Positions 7,750 through 16,873 are shown, counted from the stretch's first letter. The stretch: DNA of 53,874 nucleotides from SLSG01 sp964477035 (GCA_964477035.1 CAYZCW010000015.1:1-53874), one strand, 5' to 3'. Notes: generated from the sequence alone by a model not told the origin. Made by a program: numbers and translations.

Positions 7750-9195
7750 ATGAAAAGCATACGAGAAATGACCAAGCAGCATCCCTGGCTCAACTGGCTG
7801 CTGTTTTTCCTTACGGTGATCGTGGTCTTCATCATCGGATTGTTTGCCGCGTCCATCGTGGAACGACGCAGTGAGGCCCAGCTTTATTTCCAAATGGTCA
7901 ACCCCATTCCTGACTGGGAACCCCGCAACGAAGTCTGGGGAGAGAATTTTCCAAGGCAGTACGAATCCTATATGCGAACGGCCGACACCAGCTTTTCCAG
8001 TAAATATGCCGGGGCAGCCATGATCGACTACCTGGACAGCTATCCCGAGATGGTGGTCATGTGGGCGGGCTATGCCTTTTCGAGGGATTACAACCAGGGG
8101 CGCGGCCATTACTATTCGATCGGGGACGTACACAACACCCTGCGTACCGGGGTGCCCCAGCCGGCAACCTGCTGGACCTGCAAAAGCACGGACGTCCCCC
8201 GGCTGATGAACGAGATGGGGCCCGAGGCCTTCTACAGCGGGACCTGGGCCGGCATCGGGCACGAAGTACGCAACCACATCGGTTGTCAGGACTGCCACGA
8301 CCCCCAGACAATGAACCTGAGGATCACCAGGCCTGCCCTGGCGGAGGCATTCCAGCGCCAGGGAAAGGACATTGACCAGGCCTCCCGTCAGGAAATGCGT
8401 TCCCTGGTCTGCGCCCAATGCCATGTGGAGTATTATTTTAAAGGGGAAGGCACCTACCTGACCTTTCCCTGGGATGAGGGCATGCTGGCGGAAGACATGG
8501 AAAAATACTATGATTATGTGGGGCATGTCGACTGGGTTCACACCCTGAGCCGGACGCCCATGCTCAAGGCACAGCACCCGGATTATGAGCTATACAAGAC
8601 GGGGATCCATGCCCAGCGCGGGGTGTCCTGCGCCGACTGCCACCTTCCCTACAAGAGGGAAGGCGGCATCAAGTTCACCGACCACCACATCCAGAGTCCG
8701 CTCAACAACATTGCCGGCTCCTGCCAGGTCTGCCACAGGGAAGGAGAGGCCGAACTCCTGGCCAATGTGTACGACCGGCAGCAGAAGATTTCCGAATTGC
8801 GTAAAATTTGCGAAAAAAACCTTGCCACCGTGCATATTGAAGCCAAATACGCCTGGGATGCCGGGGCCGGTGAAGAAGAAATGGAGCCCATCCTTCAGCT
8901 GATCCGTCACGCCCAATGGCGATGGGACTGGGTGGCAGCAGCCAATTCCATGGGATTTCACTCTCCGGCTGAGGCCCTCCGGGTTCTTGGGACATCCATA
9001 CAAAAGGCCCAGGAGGCGCGCTTGCTGCTGACCCGTGTATTCAACCGGCATGGGGTGGACTATCCGGTTGAACTGCCGGACATCAGCACCAAGGAGAAAG
9101 CCCAGGAGTTTATAGGACTCGATATGGAGTCCATCCGCAGGGACAAGGAAACCTGGAAGCAGGAGGTCCTGCCCCAATGGATCGGGGCCCTGTAG
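7750..9195 (+). CDS. nrfA: Cytochrome c nitrite reductase catalytic subunit NrfA
   Basis: Pentaheme periplasmic enzyme that reduces nitrite to ammonium with six electrons. The 481-residue protein has an uncleaved-looking N-terminal membrane helix (about 16-37). Five heme sites follow: the active-site CWTCK (141-145), whose lysine ligates the catalytic heme, then CQDCH (179-183), CAQCH (221-225), CADCH (294-298) and CQVCH (325-329). The K-x-Q-H segment (K-A-Q-H-P, about 273-277), typical of the NrfA active site, and a distal histidine-rich region are present. It lies 49 bases after nrfH, its electron donor. Maturation genes for the Lys-ligated heme are not in the window. The stop is 11 bases from the convergent phosphate transporter gene. 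Confidence 0.97.
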   Translation: MKSIREMTKQHPWLNWLLFFLTVIVVFIIGLFAASIVERRSEAQLYFQMVNPIPDWEPRNEVWGENFPRQYESYMRTADTSFSSKYAGAAMIDYLDSYPEMVVMWAGYAFSRDYNQGRGHYYSIGDVHNTLRTGVPQPATCWTCKSTDVPRLMNEMGPEAFYSGTWAGIGHEVRNHIGCQDCHDPQTMNLRITRPALAEAFQRQGKDIDQASRQEMRSLVCAQCHVEYYFKGEGTYLTFPWDEGMLAEDMEKYYDYVGHVDWVHTLSRTPMLKAQHPDYELYKTGIHAQRGVSCADCHLPYKREGGIKFTDHHIQSPLNNIAGSCQVCHREGEAELLANVYDRQQKISELRKICEKNLATVHIEAKYAWDAGAGEEEMEPILQLIRHAQWRWDWVAAANSMGFHSPAEALRVLGTSIQKAQEARLLLTRVFNRHGVDYPVELPDISTKEKAQEFIGLDMESIRRDKETWKQEVLPQWIGAL

Positions 9196-9206
9196 GCAAG
9201 GGCGGA

Positions 9207-10907
9207 TTATTCCACATTGACGCCGGCGATGGCTTCCTGGATGTTAAAAATGGTATCGCCGATCTTTTCGCAGGAGGTGATGATCTTGTTGAAGTAAAAG
9301 GAGCTTTTCACCTGAACCGATCCTTTTTCAATGTCCTCAATCACCGACTCGCGTATGGAGTCCCTGAACTCATTGATCTTTCTCTCGGTCTCGATGGCCC
9401 GGGGCAGGTTGTTCCGGGCCTCCAGCTCGCTTCGCTTCAGGCTGTCCATCATCAACTCGAAGGCATCGTTGGTCAGTTTGAACATCTCGAACAGGTCGCT
9501 TCTCTGGGCAGGGGAAAAATAAACCCTTTCTTCCTTTTTCTTCAGCAGGATGGTTGACATCTTGAAACAGACGTCCCCGATCTTTTCCACTTCGCTGCAG
9601 ATCAGCCGCATCCTCCTCAATTCTTCAGAGGCATGCTTGCTCAGCTGGTTCTGGGATATCTTGATCAGGAAGGAGGTGACCTCCACCTCCACCCTGTCGG
9701 TAATTTCCTCGTATTTGCTAACCCGCTCGGCGATGTTCTGAAACTCCTTTTTATCGGTCTCCACGATCATGGCCGGGATGAAGTTGAACATGCGGTGTGA
9801 CAATTCACAGAAGCGGGTCACCTCCTTGCGCGCCTGAAAGATGGAAAGTTCAGCCATCTGCAGGAACCCGCTGCTGAAATACTCCAGCTGCGGACGTTCA
9901 AACTTTTTACCCCGGGAGGGCATGGAGAACTCCACGACCCGGACAAGGTACTTGGTGAAACCAATCAACAGCAATGTGTTGGTAATATTGAAAACGGAGT
10001 GAAAAACAGACAGGCCGATCGGTACCATGGTGGGGGAATCGAATGGCGAGACCATTCCCGCCCCGACCATGAAGTAATCGATCCGTCCCAGAAAAAACCT
10101 GAAGAAGACAAGCATCCAGACGACGCCGATCAGGTTGAAGAAAGTATGGGCCAGAGCGGTTCGCTTGGCATGCACATTTCCCACCAGGGCTGCCAGGTTC
10201 GCGGTAATGGTGGTTCCGATGTTTTCCCCCAGCACGATGGCCGCCCCGTGTTCGAAGCCGATCCATCCGTTAACGCACATGACCAGGGTCAGGGCCATGG
10301 TGGCGCTGGAGGACTGCAGTACGATGGTCAGCACGGTGCCCAGGGCAAGGAAAAGCAAGGTACTGTAAACCCCGTATCCGGTCATGCTCTCGAGAAAGGC
10401 AAACATTTCCGGATTGCTTTGCAAGTCGGGAACGGAGGTGCGCAAAAAATTCAGGCCCATGAACAACAGGGCGAATCCCAGGAAGGTCTGCCCCATAGAA
10501 TTAAAACGCTCCCGCGACATCAGCAACAGGGGAAAGCTGATGCCAATCAGGGGGAGGGAGATCGCCGCAATGTTCATTTTAAAGCCCAGGAGGGAAATCA
10601 ACCAGGCCGTCGTGGTGGTCCCGATATTGGCCCCCATGATCACCCCGATGGACTGCACAAGGTTGAGCAGGCCCGCATTGACAAAACTGACCACCATCAC
10701 GGTAGAGGCCGAAGAAGACTGCACCAGGGTGGTGAGCAGGAATCCGGTCAGCACCCCCACAAAGCGATTGGCCGTCATCGCGCTCAGAATAGAACGCATC
10801 TGGTCGCCGGCCAGCTTCTGGATGCCTTCGCTCATGGTTTTCATGCCGAAGAGGAAGAGGCTGAGCGAGCCGAAAAGGGTGAGAAACTGAAAAAAAGAGA
10901 AGCTCAT
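9207..10907 (-). CDS. Na+/phosphate cotransporter with PhoU-like domain
   Basis: A 566-residue protein from the ATG at 10907; a TTG 12 codons upstream would overlap the promoter. The N-terminal half is an Na/Pi-cotransporter (NptA/SLC34-like) membrane domain with the internally repeated signature Q-S-S-S-A-S-T (about 63-69) and L-Q-S-S-S-A-T in the second half, each followed by a G-A/E-N-I-G-T-T element. From about residue 340 a cytosolic all-helical PhoU-like domain follows. It is predicted to import phosphate with sodium across the inner membrane, or in some homologues to export it. It is divergent from a PiT-type transporter at 11025, with 117 bases between. Confidence 0.92.
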   Translation of the reverse strand: MSFSFFQFLTLFGSLSLFLFGMKTMSEGIQKLAGDQMRSILSAMTANRFVGVLTGFLLTTLVQSSSASTVMVVSFVNAGLLNLVQSIGVIMGANIGTTTTAWLISLLGFKMNIAAISLPLIGISFPLLLMSRERFNSMGQTFLGFALLFMGLNFLRTSVPDLQSNPEMFAFLESMTGYGVYSTLLFLALGTVLTIVLQSSSATMALTLVMCVNGWIGFEHGAAIVLGENIGTTITANLAALVGNVHAKRTALAHTFFNLIGVVWMLVFFRFFLGRIDYFMVGAGMVSPFDSPTMVPIGLSVFHSVFNITNTLLLIGFTKYLVRVVEFSMPSRGKKFERPQLEYFSSGFLQMAELSIFQARKEVTRFCELSHRMFNFIPAMIVETDKKEFQNIAERVSKYEEITDRVEVEVTSFLIKISQNQLSKHASEELRRMRLICSEVEKIGDVCFKMSTILLKKKEERVYFSPAQRSDLFEMFKLTNDAFELMMDSLKRSELEARNNLPRAIETERKINEFRDSIRESVIEDIEKGSVQVKSSFYFNKIITSCEKIGDTIFNIQEAIAGVNVE

Positions 10908-10928
10908 GGGTTGGGCATTGCGTGCGAA

Positions 10929-10936
10929 CAAAAATA
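10929..10936 (-). promoter_or_regulatory. -7 box for the Na/Pi transporter gene
   Basis: TATTTTTG on the minus strand matches TAnnTTTG, 21 bases before the chosen ATG. No clear -33 TTG is seen at standard spacing. Confidence 0.45.
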
Positions 10937-10991
10937 AACGCAATTAACGTAAACTTAATCATCAATTGGGTTTTTTTTCCACTCCCGGGCG

Positions 10992-10999
10992 TAATTTTG
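10992..10999 (+). promoter_or_regulatory. -7 box for the PiT-type transporter gene
   Basis: TAATTTTG matches TAnnTTTG, 25 bases before the ATG at 11025. A TTG lies upstream (about 10965) at a slightly long spacing. It is divergent from the box at 10929, so the two transporters share one regulatory interval. Confidence 0.5.
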
Positions 11000-11024
11000 A
11001 CTTGAATATTTTTTCCCCCGGCCC

Positions 11025-13283
11025 ATGGAGAACATCTACCTGTTTTTCGTCATTGCCCTGCTGATCCTGGCCATTGCCGACCTGGTCGTCGGGGTGGGCA
11101 ACGATGCCGTCAATTTTCTGAATTCAGCCATCGGGGCCAGGGTGGCCCCATTCTATTTCATCCTGACCATCGCCGCCCTTGGGATTCTCCTGGGAGCCAC
11201 TTTTTCCAGCGGCATGATGGAGATAGCCCGCAGCGGCATTTTCAGGCCGGATCAATTCTTCTTCCCTGAGGTCATGATCATTTTCCTGGCCGTGATGATC
11301 ACCGACATGATCCTCCTGGACGTGTTCAATACATTCGGCCTGCCCACCTCCACCACGGTATCCATCGTTTTTGAAATTCTGGGGGCTTCCGTGGCCATGG
11401 CCCTGGTGAAGGTCAGCGCCTCGGGGGAGGGCATGGCAGGCATTGGAAATTTTATCAATTCGGGCAGGGCCCTGGCCATCATTTCCGGGATCCTGTTGTC
11501 CGTGGTCATCGCTTTTTCGGTGGGCGCCATCGTTCAGTTCCTCACCCGCATCCTGTTCACGTTCAATTATGAGCGAAAAATCCCCTACCTGGGCGCGGCC
11601 TGGGGCAGCCTGGCCGTCACCGCCATCATCTATTTCATCCTGGTCAAGGGAGCCAGCGGGGCATCCTTCATGACCCCGGCTGTCATTGGCTGGATCTCCG
11701 AAAACACCTCCAGGCTGCTGCTGGGATCCTTCCTCGGGTTCGGCATCCTGTTTCAGTTTCTTATCCTGGCTTTCAGGGTCAATATTCTTCGCATCATCGT
11801 ACTGATCGGCACATTCTCCCTGGCCATGGCCTTTGCGGGCAATGACCTGGTTAATTTCATCGGGGTGCCCCTGGCGGGACTGGAGTCTTACCGTTACCTG
11901 CTGGGGCATCCGGGCATCGATCCCGCGACCTTCACGATGGAATCCCTGCTTCAGCCGGTGCAGACCCCCACACCCTGGTTGTTGATGGCGGGGTTGATCA
12001 TGGTCCTTGCCCTGTTTTTTTCCCGCAAGGCCCGCTCCGTTACCCAGACAGAGGTGGACCTGGCCCGTCAGTCGGAAGGGGACGAGCGGTTTTCCTCTTC
12101 CCTGTTGGCCCGCAATATTGTGCGGGCGGGGGTGGACGCCAACAGGGTGTTGGAACGGATCCTTCCGGAAGCCTTAAAGAAATTCCTTGCCCGGCGCTTC
12201 GACCTGGCCCTTTACAATCGCCGCAAACGCCTCCGGGGGGACCAGTCTTCCTTCGACCAGCTCCGGGCCTCGGTCAACCTTTTCGTGGCCAGCATCCTGA
12301 TTGCACTGGCCACCTCCATGAAACTGCCGCTTTCCACCACCTACGTCACTTTCATGGTGGCCATGGGATCGTCCCTGTCTGACCGGGCTTGGGGACGGGA
12401 AAGTGCTGTGTACCGGGTTACGGGTGTGATTACCGTGATCGGCGGCTGGTTTTTCACGGCCTTTGCGGCATTCACCGCCGCCTTTCTGATCGCCCTGTTC
12501 ATTGGCTGGGGGGGACTGCCCGCTGCCGTCATTGCCCTGGCGGGTGCCTTCCTGATGGTCCTGCGCACCTATTCCCTGCACCGCCGGCGCAGCCAGAAAA
12601 GGGCTGCCCGTCAACAGCAGAGAACCCAGTGGAACGGGGACCATGTCCGGCAGACATGCAAAGCCAATATCCTCGACACCCTGGAGGTCAGCTCCGTGCA
12701 ATACAAGCAGGTGGTCACTGCATTGCTCCGGGAAGACAGGAGAATGCTGAAAAAAGCCCTCCGGCAGGCGGGGGAGCTGAACCAGCGGACCAAGGACCTG
12801 AAACAGGACGCCTACATCACCCTGAAAAAACTGGAAGAAGACTCCATGGAAAGCGGGCATTATTATGTGCAGATCCTGGACTATCTCCGCGAAATTGCCC
12901 ACTGCCTGACCTATCTGACAGAGCCTGCTTACAGGCATGTCGACAACAACCACCCCCCCCTGCATGAAGAACAGGCCAGCGACCAGGAAGTTCTTTTAAA
13001 ACAGGTAAGCGCACTCTTTGGCGCCAGCCTGGACATCATCCGTGGGGATGAATTTGACAGGCTTCCCCAGCTGATCGAGGACCAGCAGGCCATTCTGACC
13101 CTGTTGCACAAGCTGAAAAAGAAACAGATCCGGATGATCAAGTCAGATAAGGTGGGAACCCGCAACAGCCTGTTGTATTTTAACCTGCTGGCAGAGACAA
13201 AGAACCTGAGTCTCTACCTTGTCAATATGCTCAAGGCACATCGTGACTTTATCCTGACCCGGCGATTGCCGGTCACGGAATAA
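11025..13283 (+). CDS. Inorganic phosphate transporter, PiT/PHO4 family
   Basis: A 752-residue membrane protein with the duplicated PiT signature: V-G-N-D-A-V-N-F (about 24-31) and A-G-N-D-L-V-N-F (271-278). It has more than ten hydrophobic segments and the P-x-S-T-T motifs (G-L-P-T-S-T-T near 105-111 and K-L-P-L-S-T-T later). After the last helix (about residue 525) a charged cytosolic tail of some 220 residues is helical and PhoU-like, as in long Bacteroidota PiT proteins. Expected function: low-affinity phosphate uptake driven by proton or sodium. The gene ends 22 bases before a convergent nuclease gene. Why two unrelated phosphate carriers are paired here is not evident from sequence. Confidence 0.93.
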   Translation: MENIYLFFVIALLILAIADLVVGVGNDAVNFLNSAIGARVAPFYFILTIAALGILLGATFSSGMMEIARSGIFRPDQFFFPEVMIIFLAVMITDMILLDVFNTFGLPTSTTVSIVFEILGASVAMALVKVSASGEGMAGIGNFINSGRALAIISGILLSVVIAFSVGAIVQFLTRILFTFNYERKIPYLGAAWGSLAVTAIIYFILVKGASGASFMTPAVIGWISENTSRLLLGSFLGFGILFQFLILAFRVNILRIIVLIGTFSLAMAFAGNDLVNFIGVPLAGLESYRYLLGHPGIDPATFTMESLLQPVQTPTPWLLMAGLIMVLALFFSRKARSVTQTEVDLARQSEGDERFSSSLLARNIVRAGVDANRVLERILPEALKKFLARRFDLALYNRRKRLRGDQSSFDQLRASVNLFVASILIALATSMKLPLSTTYVTFMVAMGSSLSDRAWGRESAVYRVTGVITVIGGWFFTAFAAFTAAFLIALFIGWGGLPAAVIALAGAFLMVLRTYSLHRRRSQKRAARQQQRTQWNGDHVRQTCKANILDTLEVSSVQYKQVVTALLREDRRMLKKALRQAGELNQRTKDLKQDAYITLKKLEEDSMESGHYYVQILDYLREIAHCLTYLTEPAYRHVDNNHPPLHEEQASDQEVLLKQVSALFGASLDIIRGDEFDRLPQLIEDQQAILTLLHKLKKKQIRMIKSDKVGTRNSLLYFNLLAETKNLSLYLVNMLKAHRDFILTRRLPVTE

Positions 13284-13305
13284 AGAAATGCCTGCCAAAA
13301 CCGGC

Positions 13306-14592
13306 TCATCGCTTCCACAGTTTCCGGGAAACGACCTGTCCGCCGGAACCGTGAACCTGCAAAATATAAACCCCCCTGGGAATGCCGGACACGTCAAACA
13401 CAAACGGCTGGCCTGTGAAGTCCAGGTAGGCCTGCCTGTCCAGTACCGGCTGGCCGGACAATGTATAGAGTCCTACCGTAAACCCGCCCGGGTCCATATC
13501 CAGGCTGAATGACAACCAGCCATGGACAGGATTGACCAGGTTGGCAAGGCCTGCCGCAGGATGGCTGACATCCCCGGCCAGGGTCTGCGGCTGGGTCACC
13601 TCCAAGCGGAGGATCACCGGCAGGTGATCGGAAGCGTTATACAGGGCCATGATCACCGCCTGGGGTTCGCTGTAATTGGGTGGATCTGTCAGGGACTGGT
13701 TGAAGCGCAGCCCGTCCTGCCCCAGGGCATGGTAGGATCCTTCCAGATATCGCAGCCCCTCCGTGCCCTGTATGATGCTCCGTGCGGCAAGGATCTGGTC
13801 ATAGCGGTCATCCAGCCCGCCAGCCACAAAACACGATTGGCTTCCTGTACGGGGGCTCTGGGTGTGGTAGGCAGCCATTTCAGGATTGTTGTACCATTGT
13901 CCGGGCCGGTCAATGGGGTCATAAAAACGGATGGCCTCATTCGGGTGGTGGGTAAGGTGCCCGTACGCCTGTTCATAGGAGGCATTCATATTAAAGTCCC
14001 CCATGAACATAATATTTCCGCGCAATCCGGACAACTCCAGGGAGGACATCATGGCCATCACCTCCCGGAGCCGTGTTTGCTGATCGCTTTGGTTGCTGCC
14101 GGCCTTCAGGTGGGCAACAATACAGCTCAGGAAAAGGGTGTCCTGGCCGTATTCCAGTCCGGGAGAGCGGTAGTACAGGGTGTACAGGTTGATGTCACGC
14201 ACTTCATTGGCGAGCACCGCCTCACTGTGCAGGCCGAATTTGTGCCGGTCAAAATACAGCATGTTGACAATGGTGGAATTGCGGGTATTGGTATAGCCTG
14301 CCATTTCGTAACGGCCCTCGTCCACCCGGTTCAGGACCTGCTCCAGCAAACGCTGGGAGGTCGCCTCACCCCGCCCCATTTCATTTACAGCAAATACATC
14401 CGGCCTGACATGGGACAGGATTGTCCGCAAATTGGCGTCCTTCAGGTCCACATTGTTGTTGCTCTGATTGCAAAAGGAGGTATTGACCCCATAATACAAC
14501 AGGTTGTACACCATCACAGTGAGGGTATCCTGGCCGGCCAGGATCCGGCCCGGCAGCAACCACAGCAAACAAAGTAAAATCAATCGTTTCAT
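13306..14592 (-). CDS. Secreted endonuclease/exonuclease/phosphatase-fold protein with T9SS-like tail
   Basis: A 428-residue protein from the ATG at 14592, chosen because it starts a clear signal peptide (M-K-R-L-I-L-L-C-L-L-W-L-L-P-G). The EEP-fold signature runs in order: Y-N-L-L near the N-terminus, N-E-M (metal-binding Glu), a V-A-H-L-K segment, G-D-F-N-M and the catalytic S-D-H-L-P. The final ~75 residues form a separate beta-rich domain with the pattern L-Y-T-L-S-G-Q-P-V and G-V-Y-I-L-Q-V, ending in the basic tail V-S-R-K-L-W-K-R, as expected of a type IX secretion sorting domain. It is probably an extracellular or surface nuclease or phosphodiesterase; the substrate is unknown. It lies downstream of the enolase terminator, so it may have its own promoter, though none was recognised. 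Confidence 0.85.
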   Translation of the reverse strand: MKRLILLCLLWLLPGRILAGQDTLTVMVYNLLYYGVNTSFCNQSNNNVDLKDANLRTILSHVRPDVFAVNEMGRGEATSQRLLEQVLNRVDEGRYEMAGYTNTRNSTIVNMLYFDRHKFGLHSEAVLANEVRDINLYTLYYRSPGLEYGQDTLFLSCIVAHLKAGSNQSDQQTRLREVMAMMSSLELSGLRGNIMFMGDFNMNASYEQAYGHLTHHPNEAIRFYDPIDRPGQWYNNPEMAAYHTQSPRTGSQSCFVAGGLDDRYDQILAARSIIQGTEGLRYLEGSYHALGQDGLRFNQSLTDPPNYSEPQAVIMALYNASDHLPVILRLEVTQPQTLAGDVSHPAAGLANLVNPVHGWLSFSLDMDPGGFTVGLYTLSGQPVLDRQAYLDFTGQPFVFDVSGIPRGVYILQVHGSGGQVVSRKLWKR

Positions 14593-14687
14593 GGGCAGGA
14601 AATCAAGCCGCCGGGTCACGGGTCTCCGGATGAACAGCTCCTGGAAAAGCAACCTGCTTTAAAGGCCTGCAGGGCAGCATCCGACAG

Positions 14688-14713
14688 AAAAAACAGGGGG
14701 GCAAGCCCCCCTG
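14688..14713 (-). terminator. Rho-independent terminator after eno
   Basis: CAGGGGGG (14694-14701) pairs perfectly with CCCCCCTG (14706-14713) around a 4-base loop. Read on the minus strand it is followed by a run of six T. It begins about 20 bases past the enolase stop. Confidence 0.85.
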
Positions 14714-14733
14714 GTCCCTGAGAATAAATCCCG

Positions 14734-16026
14734 TTATTTTGTAACGAACCGGTATTCCTTGCCGGGATAGCGTGCTGTTTCACCAAGCATCTCCTCAATA
14801 CGCAAAAGCTGATTATACTTGGCAATCCGTTCGGAACGACATGCAGAGCCGGTCTTGATCTGCCCGGTACCAAGGGCCACCGCCAGGTCGGCAATGGTGG
14901 TGTCTTCGGTTTCTCCGGAACGGTGGCTCATGACCGCCGTATATTTGTTGCGGTAGGCAAGGTTTACCGCCTCAATGGTCTCGGTCAGGGAGCCAATCTG
15001 GTTCACCTTTACCAGGATGGAGTTGGCCACGCCTTTAGAAATGCCCTTGCTGAGCCGTTCCACATTGGTCACAAAGAGGTCATCCCCCACAATCTGTATC
15101 TTCCCGCCCAGCTTGCTGGTCATCAGGGCCCAGCCATCCCAGTCATCTTCGGCCATGCCGTCTTCGATGGAGACGATGGGGTACTTCTTCACCCATTCAG
15201 CCCAGTAATCGACCATCTGGGCAGGGGTCAGCTTATCACCGGTGGACTTGTGGAGGTGGTAAACGTTCTCCCCGGCCAGGTAAAACTCGCTGGCCGCCGG
15301 GTCCAGAGTCAGAAACACATCGTCGCCGGGTTTGTAACCGGCATTCTCAATGGCCATGAGGATCAATTGAATCGCCTCCTCATTGGACTTCAAATTGGGA
15401 GCAAACCCGCCTTCATCTCCCACATTGGTGGAATAGCCCTTCTTCTTGAGCACAGACTTCAGGTGATGGAATACTTCAGCGCCCATTTTTATGGCATGGC
15501 TGAAGGAGGAGGCCCCCACCGGCATGATCATGAACTCCTGAAAGTCCACGGAATTGTCGGCATGAGACCCCCCGTTCAGGATGTTCATCATGGGCATGGG
15601 AAGCACGTTGGCATTAACCCCTCCCACATAACGAAACAAGGGTTGCCCGGTTTCCTGGGCCGCGGCATTGGCGACAGCCAGCGACACACCCAGGATCGCA
15701 TTGGCGCCCAGATTCCCTTTGTTCGGGGTGCCATCCAGTTCCAGCATGGTTTTGTCGATGAGGGCCTGATCCGTGACGTAGAATCCTTTCAGCTCATTAT
15801 TCAGGGTGGTATTGACGTTTCCAACGGCTTTCAGCACGCCCTTTCCGAGATAATTCTCCTTGTCCCCGTCACGAAGCTCCACAGCTTCATGCACCCCGGT
15901 GGAGGCCCCGGAGGGGACGGCGGCGCGCCCCATAATCCCGTTTTCTGTAATCACCTCCACCTCAACGGTCGGGTTCCCCCTGGAATCAAGGATCTGTCTT
16001 GCATGAATATTGATAATTGCACTCAT
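14734..16026 (-). CDS. eno: Enolase (phosphopyruvate hydratase)
   Basis: Glycolytic enzyme converting 2-phosphoglycerate to phosphoenolpyruvate in the cytosol. The 430-residue protein starts at the ATG at 16026 (M-S-A-I-I-N-I-H-A-R); 16 further in-frame codons upstream read through the promoter. Family marks include the S-G-A-S-T-G loop, the G-G-S-H-A-D segment, metal ligands in S-I-E-D-G-M and V-G-D-D-L, the catalytic Lys in V-K-V-N-Q-I-G, and S-H-R-S-G-E-T-E-D. Length is normal. It has its own promoter (box at 16072) just past the rplQ terminator and its own terminator at 14688, so it is probably monocistronic. Confidence 0.98.
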   Translation of the reverse strand: MSAIINIHARQILDSRGNPTVEVEVITENGIMGRAAVPSGASTGVHEAVELRDGDKENYLGKGVLKAVGNVNTTLNNELKGFYVTDQALIDKTMLELDGTPNKGNLGANAILGVSLAVANAAAQETGQPLFRYVGGVNANVLPMPMMNILNGGSHADNSVDFQEFMIMPVGASSFSHAIKMGAEVFHHLKSVLKKKGYSTNVGDEGGFAPNLKSNEEAIQLILMAIENAGYKPGDDVFLTLDPAASEFYLAGENVYHLHKSTGDKLTPAQMVDYWAEWVKKYPIVSIEDGMAEDDWDGWALMTSKLGGKIQIVGDDLFVTNVERLSKGISKGVANSILVKVNQIGSLTETIEAVNLAYRNKYTAVMSHRSGETEDTTIADLAVALGTGQIKTGSACRSERIAKYNQLLRIEEMLGETARYPGKEYRFVTK

Positions 16027-16071
16027 AGTATGGATTTTTAATGATTGATAGGTCGGTCGTTCAGCAACAGG

Positions 16072-16079
16072 CAAAGATA
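16072..16079 (-). promoter_or_regulatory. -7 box of the eno promoter
   Basis: TATCTTTG on the minus strand is a full match to TAnnTTTG. It lies between the rplQ terminator and the eno ATG, 45 bases from the latter. No good -33 element is visible at the ideal spacing. Confidence 0.6.
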
Positions 16080-16093
16080 CTCCAAAACAGGCA

Positions 16094-16133
16094 TAAAAAA
16101 AAGGGACTGAACGCGGCAGCGTCTGATCCCTTT
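16094..16133 (-). terminator. Terminator at the end of the ribosomal cluster
   Basis: On the minus strand AAAGGGA and TCCCTTT (16127-16133 with 16100-16106) enclose an inner G/C-rich helix GACGC/GCGTT, and the stem is followed by a run of T. It lies about 25 bases after the rplQ stop and closes the str-S10-spc-alpha transcript. Confidence 0.8.
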
Positions 16134-16157
16134 GAACAAATCCCTCGGGAACTCCCG

Positions 16158-16868
16158 TTACTTTTTCTCTTCCTCCTGAGGACCGGACTTCTCTTCCCCG
16201 GCATCGTCCCCGTCGGTATTGGCGGCCTTTTCGCCCGCTTCCTCCTTGTTGACATCCTCCGCGGCAACAGGCTCCTCCTGTCCTTTTTCTGATCCGGTGA
16301 TCTCTTCGGCCACGGGCGGTTCCGCTACAGGTTCGCCTGCTGCCGGATCCTCCTGACCGACTGCTTCAGGCCCTGCCTTTACGGCTGCTTTCTCCTTTTT
16401 CTTAACCGCGGTCGTACCTGCTTCCTTTGATTCCTCCGAGGCCTTCTTGCCACGCCGGCTGCGACGGGTCCTCTTTTGCTGGGAATCTTCAGAGGCCTGC
16501 AGCATGTTGGCATTATAGTCAACCAGCTCAATAAAACACATTTCGGCTCCGTCCCCTTTTCTAAAACCCGTCTTCAGAATGCGGGTATAACCACCCGGCC
16601 GTTCGGCCACCTTCTGGGAGATTTCCCGGAACAATTCGCTGACAGCCTCCTTGTTGCCAAGGTAACCAAACACGACACGGCGCGAATGGGTGGAGTCGAC
16701 CTTCGATTTGGTAATCAGCGGCTCCACGTAGACCCGCAGGGCCTTGGCCTTGGCCAGCGTGGTATTGATGCGTTTATGGAGAATCAGGGCGGCAGCCAGG
16801 CTGGACAGGGTCTCCTGCCGGTGGGCCGACTTCCTGCCCAGATGATTGATTTTCTTTCTGTGTCTCAT
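16158..16868 (-). CDS. rplQ: Large-subunit ribosomal protein L17 with long acidic tail
   Basis: Residues 1 to about 127 are a normal bacterial L17 (M-R-H-R-K-K-I-N-H-L-G-R start; T-T-L-A-K-A-K segment), which binds 23S rRNA near the exit tunnel surface. The protein is 236 residues, about 110 longer than the usual family member. The extra tail is low-complexity: first basic (R-R-S-R-R-G-K-K), then Glu/Ala/Pro/Lys-rich, ending E-E-E-K-K. C-terminal extensions of L17 are known in Bacteroidota; a role for this one is not known. It follows rpoA by 5 bases and is the last gene before the terminator. Confidence 0.96.
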   Translation of the reverse strand: MRHRKKINHLGRKSAHRQETLSSLAAALILHKRINTTLAKAKALRVYVEPLITKSKVDSTHSRRVVFGYLGNKEAVSELFREISQKVAERPGGYTRILKTGFRKGDGAEMCFIELVDYNANMLQASEDSQQKRTRRSRRGKKASEESKEAGTTAVKKKEKAAVKAGPEAVGQEDPAAGEPVAEPPVAEEITGSEKGQEEPVAAEDVNKEEAGEKAANTDGDDAGEEKSGPQEEEKK

Positions 16869-16873
16869 TTCTA

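Noticed and set aside
6960..8577. Minus-strand frames over nrfHA containing Trp/Leu/Val-rich strings
   Set aside because: The hydrophobic strings are simply the complement of the CAACC-rich repeat, and the rest is antisense to heme-binding proteins.
9999..10937. 312-codon plus-strand frame over the Na/Pi transporter
   Set aside because: Gln/His/Gly-rich composition typical of antisense reading of a membrane protein; no family features.
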